Source: Drosophila pseudoobscura
Taxonomy: Eukaryota; Arthropoda; Insecta; Diptera; Drosophilidae
DNA: 64,000 bases
Direction: 5' to 3'
Assembly (NCBI RefSeq): GCF_009870125.1
Contig: NC_046681.1
Coordinates: 22,643,001 to 22,707,000, forward strand
The translations under genes and the position numbers were made by a program. The notes beneath the pieces were generated by a model. That model saw nothing but the letters and a program-made list of their open reading frames with translations. It was not told the origin of the DNA and searched no databases. This document shows, piece after piece, positions 57,339-64,000 of this stretch (position 1 is the stretch's first letter; each line of letters starts with the position of its first letter).

Positions 57339-60300
57339 TCAAGATTTAATTTCTATGCATGCCTCCGGGCTCCTGGCCACAGGCACCGGCGCGCTGCCTT
57401 CTGTGGGCACGAGATTGAGTCTAGCAAGAGTCGTGATTCCATCCAGTGCATCCTCCTTTTTCACATGCAGCATATCAATCTCAGTGAGAGCCACGTTCGG
57501 TTCCTAAAAACGAAAAATACATATGTTATTAAAACGGGTAAAGGTAAGAAAGAAAGAAAACAAAACCCACCTTTTCCATGGCGGCATCGGAAACCTGCAA
57601 GTGGTACCTGTCCTTGGTGAAGCGGGACAGCAAAGCTACACCCAAGTCACGATTTTTGCCGTACTTGGTCTCCCAAGCGTCCAGCAGGCGGTTATAGTAG
57701 CGCGCGTTCTCGATGTAACGCAGGTAGATGTGCGTGCCGGATGTGGGAAAGATACGTTCGAGGGGCCTGCAGCGGGACTGCTCGTCCTCGGCAACGATCA
57801 GGCAGCGCACATCGTCGGGCAGAAGATTGTCCAGTATGGTGTCCACGTACTCCTCGCGGAACTCAATGCTGCGATTGGTGAATTGGTTGTGCTTTCGCAC
57901 CTCCTCCGCAGTTAGGCAGGTGGTGAAGATACGCTTGTCGTGGCACAGCGGCCCCTTCATGTTCAACTCCTCGAGTATCTCCTGCTGCTGGCGTTCGTTT
58001 AGTTTGGGCGGCACCTGATACAGGGCCGTATTGAGCACGGCCTGTATCAGAGGCCCCTTCACATGTAGATCCAGCGGCAGTTCCGAATGCAGCGAAGGCG
58101 AAATGTTGATCTCCAGCAGCCAAGGCACCAGGTTCTCATCCAGAAGCACATCGAAGCCGAATAACTCAAAGCAGTTGTACCGAAAGTTCACATTCTGTCG
58201 GTACATTCGATTCAGACCCGACTCTCCGCTGACGATTCCCTTGATCACCAGATTGCGCAGCGTAGCCCAGAGGCGCTTGGTGTTCACACCACGATTCTCG
58301 AGGCAGGACCAGAGCGACTGCAGCGTCCACTTGTGTCCCTGGCAGGCATTGAAATCCTCATTTTTGGCATAGTTCTGCGAGAACTTGTTGATGCTGTAGT
58401 TGGTCAAGTGCATGCAACGCTCGTCCAGGTTGCTCAGCTCGGAGCTGTACTTGACGGAGGCAAAGCGCGCCAGTCCATCCTTGTACATGTAGATGCGCAA
58501 AGGATTGATGGAGGTTAGCACCACATACAGACGCATATCGAACTTGTTGTCATTGATCAGCAGGGGACGCTCAATGTATCTATGGAGGGGAGCAAGATCG
58601 TTAAAAGGTTGTTTGCTGGAAGTGTGGTGGGTTGATGGTGTCATACTTCTGCACTACCAAGGGACGATCTTTGGGAAACTGACTCCATTTGTTGACAATG
58701 CGAATGCCTGTGCCTCGAGCACTGGCCGGTGGTTTGACAATCCATTTGGTCAGCTTTGAGGCGTTCTTTGGCCAGACCTGTCGCAGATTCTCCAGATCAT
58801 CGGGCATTATATACGATCTAAGGTAGAAGATTTAATAAGTGAAGAAACTACAGAGACTTCAGAGATGTTGTTCTCACTTTTGCATAAAACCAAATTCCTT
58901 CTTGCCAAACTTTTTCAAATTTTGGTAGATGCTGCGCCACATGGTGTCCTTGCGTCCAATGCGGAATGAGCCAGGTATGTGATTGTATTTCTGATGCGAG
59001 CGTATGGTGCGGAATCCAGGACTCTTCATGTGCTTCTCCCACACAGCCATCCAGTCGGTGGTGTCTGGATGGGATAGAAAGTCGTATATAAGACTGAGAA
59101 AAGAAAAGAACCTCGACTGAAATCCCACTTTTGATAATGCGAAATCCGGAATTAAGGACCACACGTTTCACAATCTTTGGCATGACGGGACTTAGCTTCC
59201 ACTTGAGCACACGGTGCAGGGCAGCCGGCATTGGGGGTCCCTTGTCCGCATGCGAGGTAAAGTTCAGGTACGGCGGCACATTGGGAAACAGGCTCGGGGA
59301 GAGTATGGCATCTGGCCTAAAGTAAACCGAGGCCTCCGAGTCTACGGTGGCCATCGACTCCTTGGAGGATCTCTTCTCGGGCAGCAGGCGCGTGTGACGA
59401 CTCTGATGCGTCTCGTTGCCATCCTCGTCTAGGAAGAAGGGCGTTCCCACATACTCCTCCTCCGAATCGGAGTCATCGTAGTTGTTAATGTCATCGATGG
59501 CTGCAAATAAAGAAGGAACCCCAGCGGAGTTTGTATATTCTTCAATCAATCAATCATATTATCTATCAATCACCTGCACAGGGATCATCCTCGTGTAGTC
59601 GGACATGGTCGTGGTTTCCCTTATTTAGCGAAACGCCCGCACATGCCGCATGGTCGACACCGCCAGACATCATCCTGGTTGTGAGGCTGCTGTACGGAGT
59701 GCCGGAGCTCAGCGGCGAGTGGGCATAGAGGGAGGCGTACAGACTGGTCTCCAGGGCCGTGGCTGCAGATTTGGTTAGACCATTTTGTGTTAGAATCTTG
59801 CTCTTGTCGTCATGCTGCTGGGCAAGCAGGCTGCTGCCATGGAACGTATTAACAACAATCTTACTGCAGGGCACCAGGGTTTGCGTGCTCGGGCAGGACA
59901 TGCTCGTAATGGCATGGCTAACACCCAGTTCTCCACTCTTTTCGGGTGTGATTGGACTGATGCTCGATCGCTTCGCGGAATTGGCGCCGCCGGCCGCAGA
60001 GGAGTGGCTGTTGCCCTTGTTGTTGTTGTTGGCAACGTGTTTGGCAAAAGCTTCGTCTCGTGCACGCTTCAAAAGCATCTATGTGGTTAGTAAAAGCGAG
60101 AGGGCATCGCAGGACATGGAACATCGAACACGAAAGGAACCCAACACAACAAACAACGGGAAGCATGCAGGGTATTGGCAGGAGTTAGAGTCGGGTTTAA
60201 GGGCGGCAGTCTCTAGAGGGCAGCAGCTGAGAGGAGCCTCACACTCACCTGCACTTTCTTGTACGGCTCCGACTGGAGCACGCCCGAGGCCATGGGCACG

Positions 60301-60791
60301 GTTGTTCCCTTGGTCGCGGATGTGCCACGCATCACCGTGCGTTGCGTTGTCTTTGCTGCGGCTGAGGAAGCCGCCGCCGCCGACGACGCACTCTTCCCTG
60401 CGGGCTGACGGCGCCGTGCCGATGGCGGTGACGTTCTCGGTTTCTGCGACGGGGCCGAGGATACAGTTACAGAACCATTGATGCTGGCATTGAACGTTCC
60501 GTTGCCAGAGATGGAGCTGGTGCCGGCGGAGTTACGTTGCTTCGGATGTCCGCCTAAGCCGCCGCCGCCGCCGGTGCCGCTTGTGTAACGGTTTTGATGG
60601 GCCAGCTGTTTGCACATGACCATTTTGTCCTTGTAGAGCTCAACCTCCTCCAGCCAGGACTCGTGGAAGTCGAGGATCTCGATTCCTTTGCCGCGCGTCG
60701 CCGGCTGCTGAATGCCGCGCGACATATTCTCCTTAGTGGCCCCTGCTCCTGATCGACCTGTTGTCGTTCTCTTCTCGGTTATCTGAGCCAT
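57339..60791 (-). CDS. TTLL4A: tubulin polyglutamylase, TTLL4 type (983 aa)
   Basis: Seven exons join in frame: 60249-60791, 59574-60078, 59129-59500, 58878-59064, 58647-58817, 57571-58579 and 57339-57503. The enzyme adds glutamate to tubulin side chains using ATP. The TTL core occupies about residues 430-835: HMKSPGFRTIRSHQKYNHIP, PGSFRIGRKD, KWIVKPPASARGTGIRIV (ATP loop), QKYIERPLLI, KFDMRLYVVLTS (the DxR pair), CMHLTNYSINK and FDVLLDENLVPWLLEINISP (the ExN metal ligands). The N-terminal ~350 residues are Ser/Ala-rich and low in complexity. An acidic patch DDSDSEEEY precedes the core. A 64-base intron (59065-59128) removes an apparent frame break and restores GFRIIKNTTDWM. The family call is firm. 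The name TTLL4A (CG16833) rests on memory that this paralogue lies on 2L; TTLL4B is the alternative. Confidence 0.9.
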
Positions 60792-63700
60792 TTCTCGGAT
60801 TCAAGGGAATTTTGAAAACTGCAACGGAACGGATGGATGGATGGAATGCGATCGATTCGGTTAGTTTGTGGGGCTGCTCCAAAGTTTTGCTTGGCGGCGG
60901 GGCTGCCAGCAACTGAATAATTTGATGGCGATGTGATGTGTGTTCAAGGTGGCTGTGAATGGGTATGGATCGGGGTGGTATTACTTCACCAATGTGGCTG
61001 TGTGTGCGCGAGGCGGCGTGTCAATGGCTGGCTATTTTCGACATGGCACAGCCCCAAGATCATCAACAGTGGCCGACGCAGCAGCTGCGGCAGTGGCACG
61101 GATGCGGGGCACACTTTATCGATGGGACAGACAGCAGCAGCACAGACGATCAATTGCCAATCGATGAACAGATTGCCAAAAAAAAATTAATGCCTGGCTC
61201 GTCTCGCGGTTCGAAAATAAAACAAAATTCTGCTGACTTTCGCCTTCAAAATTCAATCAACGCGCTGCTATCTGCTGCTTCCTCCTCTTTTGGGTGTCGG
61301 GATTCAAAAATGTCAATGGCGCGCAAAGTTCTTCATCGCAGCCGGCTTTTTGCACATGTGTGCTCTTGTGTATTCACACGTATGGTTTAGGCGGCGCATG
61401 TGTGTGAGTTGGTCACCGTCCAGCTTTTGCTTACCTTCTGCACTTTACATGCACACAAATAATTTTGCTTAAAATGAATGTACACCTAAAGTCTATATAC
61501 AGCACTTAACACGAGCACTAGATGTAGGTGTTTGCTTAAATCCTAGACCTTTTTTTGTTCATTTGGAATTTATTTTAAAATTGTGTTGGCTCGTTCATGA
61601 ACAAAAAAAAAGAACTATTGGTTCGTCCCGAACGAACCGACCAAAAACGAGTGCAGTGAACGAAGTTCACCTTAGCCCACTTAATCAGCCATTAAAAATC
61701 GTATATTGTAAACAAATGAATGGCCTGAGCCGCAATACAGCAAAACTCTTTGTACCTTCTCCTTGCAGGTTTAACACAGGTTCCTCAACACAAAAAAAAA
61801 CAAATCACAATATCTTTCACCTGACCTGTGGAAAAATTCTTCTTCTCGTGCGTATATTTAAACATGGTTCAAAATGGGTTAATAAAAATACGCCACCTAT
61901 GAATTTTATTATCGGCAAATATCGATACATCGAATGCGAAAGACAGTGCTACCCATCATCTGTTAGTGTTTGAGCGGGCGTTTTAAAAGTTTGAATTTGA
62001 GAATTTTAGTTCTGTTTTATAAAATGTAACCATTTGATTACAAAATTACTTCTTATTCTGTTATAAACTTTAAATTTTGTATCTATAAATATTATGTCTA
62101 CCAAATGAAATGGGTTGAGTCTCAAAAAACCCTAAACTTAACACCTCAATAAAACCCAATCAAGTCTTGTGTTTAGTGCTAGTATATTTAATGGCCATCA
62201 AACAGCTTGACATAAATCAAGCACCTGGTTTTTACCTAAACTAGTCCTTTCCCTGCACCCAGACGACCTACATGAGCGGAACGAATGCTCTGATCAAATG
62301 CCGCAGTTGGCCAATGATGAAGCCATCAACATCTCAATTTTATACACCTTCGAGGCGGCTGTAGGTACGAGGCGGTCGCTGCGGTCTTTATTGATTTTGA
62401 TGGCTGCACAGCAGTACAAAGTGATTTATCGCAGATCCTGCGGCAACCAACTCAAAAAACTCAAAGCACTGCAGAGGCCAGGCCAGAAAGACTGCACTGA
62501 AGAGAACCCACACAGAAGGGCTGCCAGAGGGGCAAAGGAATACTCGTATAATGGTGGAACGATACGAATCTGTCGATAAGTTGTGGCGGCGGCGTTTAAA
62601 CGGCACTCGAGGCACTGGCCTGGGCACCGGGCACCGGCCAAGGGGCAACGGGCAACGGGCATCGGGCACCGCCTACAAGACGTCAACACCGTGAGGGACT
62701 GCTGCTGCTGCTGGTGCTGGTGCTGGGCCCTGGGACTGGGACTGGCACTGGCTGGTGGCTGATGACTGCATCAAGATGATGATGAACTTATCTACATCTT
62801 TGGGATTGCTTAACGTGTTCGTTGTTTGTGTGTGTCTATAGGCTATAGCCTGAAGCCAGTGTTTTGTCATTGGTCCGCGATGCGGTGCAGTGGCACTCCT
62901 TGGAGATCATAAAGATATGGCCCAAAATGCGCTTGTGTGGGCCACTTCCCTAAAGGAGGAGGCGGAGTAGTTTAGGGTCTCTCATCTGCAGATTATTATA
63001 CTTTGGTGTGCGATAAGCGCGCCGCTTGTTTGTTAAATATTATTAATTATTAATCAAGGAGCAGCAGAAGGATGGCTGCTCAAGTTTTGGGATCGCAGGG
63101 AATCCACACCCACACCCGCTATTCGTTAGCCTGCCAAAAAAAAAAAATATCAAATTTCTCGAATAAATGCAATTAATTTGTTGCTTGCACAATGCACAAT
63201 CCGAGAATGGAATAGGGTTCGCCGGATAGGGAATACAACTAATTTGGGGAGAGTCCCTCCATTCAGGACTCGCAAACATGTGTGTGCTTTGAATCCTTTC
63301 ACTAGTTGTTTGCTTTCGGCACCTTTTGGTAAACATGAGATGGCTTGAAAAGGATTTGCGATCGGCTCGCCTTGATTAGAGCTCAATTTACACCATCAAG
63401 GTGTGCGACAGAGCGCCTCTGTCTGTCTGAAGACGAAGAAATCGAGCCGATCTGCTGCAGCAGCCTATCCCCACGTTCATTATTCAATCAACAAAAGATT
63501 ATAGCGTGGCACATATGGTTTTCACCATCTAATCCTGATCAAAGGAGGTGGAGGCGCAGGCGGAGAAAGGGGTTTCGGTATATATCTGGGGAGTGGCCTC
63601 AACAGAATGGAGTTTGATCTGAAAGGATCTCAATTCAGTAGATGGCAGCAGCTCAAACGAAAGAGGACTCCTCTATGATCCCTTGAACTAATTGCAGTTG

Positions 63701-64000
63701 ATATCTGACATCTCTAATGAATCCCAGAAATCCCCATCAGGATGGTATTTCTTCACAGATTTCTCAAACTATTCGGATCCACTTTCTTAGCCCCTTTCCT
63801 CTCAGTCCACTTTGTTTAAACTTGATTAAATCCTAAACCCACATTTCCGCATGCTACGATCTAAAAACCCTATAAAACCCAACGTTTTGCTTGGTTTAGG
63901 CCATAAAGATAGCCAAAAACATCTTCAGATTCGATTCGCTAAACCCTGGGATCGTAGAAGACATCAAACGATTTCACTGCCATCTAGGGCTGCTACTCAT
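60792..64000. other. TTLL4 5' flank and non-coding region
   Basis: The first ~100 bases are the TTLL4 leader. Beyond it no gene is supported. At 61580-61680 is a patch of GAAC/GTTC repeats with palindromes (TTCATGAA, GTGAACGAAGTTCAC). At about 61919-61926 TATCGATA is a perfect DRE core, which often marks a promoter, but no gene starts beside it. GGGCA(A/C)C-type repeats lie at 62617-62668, CTG/GGGACT repeats at 62700-62755, and a run of 13 A at about 63135-63147. Confidence 0.5.

Noticed and set aside
59065-59128. Apparent frameshift inside the TTLL4 core
   Set aside because: A 64-base intron with GTGGGA donor and CATCCAG acceptor removes it and restores the family sequence around NTTDWM.

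Overview
The window is Drosophila genomic DNA. Short introns with GT-AG borders, TATA/Inr promoters beside motif 1/motif 6 promoters, abundant (CA)n and (GA)n microsatellites and the gene families all fit a fly. An obscura-group or other non-melanogaster species is plausible but cannot be proved from this sequence. From memory, most of the genes (the UGT36-type cluster, CG17597, ScpX, a TTLL4) belong together on Muller element B, around cytological 37B of D. melanogaster. Cap-D2 I remember from another arm (3R).

Layout. 1-15.9 kb is non-coding, with microsatellites and one 1.5-kb foldback-like element (6.8-8.3 kb). 15.9-18.9 kb holds two divergent paralogous small genes. Each has a TATA box, one intron and two consecutive short ORFs, and both ORFs are conserved between the paralogues. 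18.9-25.3 kb has no gene I can support. 25.5-33.3 kb is a tandem cluster of three UDP-glycosyltransferases on the plus strand. 33.4-34.9 kb (minus) is a thiolase-only ScpX paralogue, and ScpX itself lies on the plus strand at 46.9-49.1 kb.

Between these two thiolases sits a 12-kb block. It contains two tandem THAP-domain/coiled-coil genes and two copies of the condensin gene Cap-D2. A recent tandem duplication of about 3.8 kb, running from the last exon of the second THAP gene into the last exon of Cap-D2, left one intact Cap-D2 (1392 codons). It also left one in-frame chimera, in which the first ~839 residues of Cap-D2 run into the coiled-coil tail of the THAP protein.

49.3-49.9 kb is a decayed LINE fragment (reverse transcriptase end plus RNase H). 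50.7-55.8 kb (minus) is a large RSBN1/DPY-21-type JmjC gene. 57.3-60.8 kb (minus) is a TTLL4-type tubulin polyglutamylase. 60.8-64 kb is non-coding.

Functionally the genes are mixed: xenobiotic or lipophile glucosylation in the ER (UGTs), peroxisomal thiolysis and sterol/lipid carrying (ScpX pair), mitotic chromosome condensation (Cap-D2), chromatin demethylation (RSBN1-like) and tubulin modification (TTLL4). The signals most worth following are the chimeric condensin-THAP gene, the paired dicistronic genes, the gene-conversion-like identity between the thiolases, and a promoter module shared by Cap-D2 and ScpX. Exon borders were worked out by hand from splice signals and reading frame; all frames close, but no transcript data were available.
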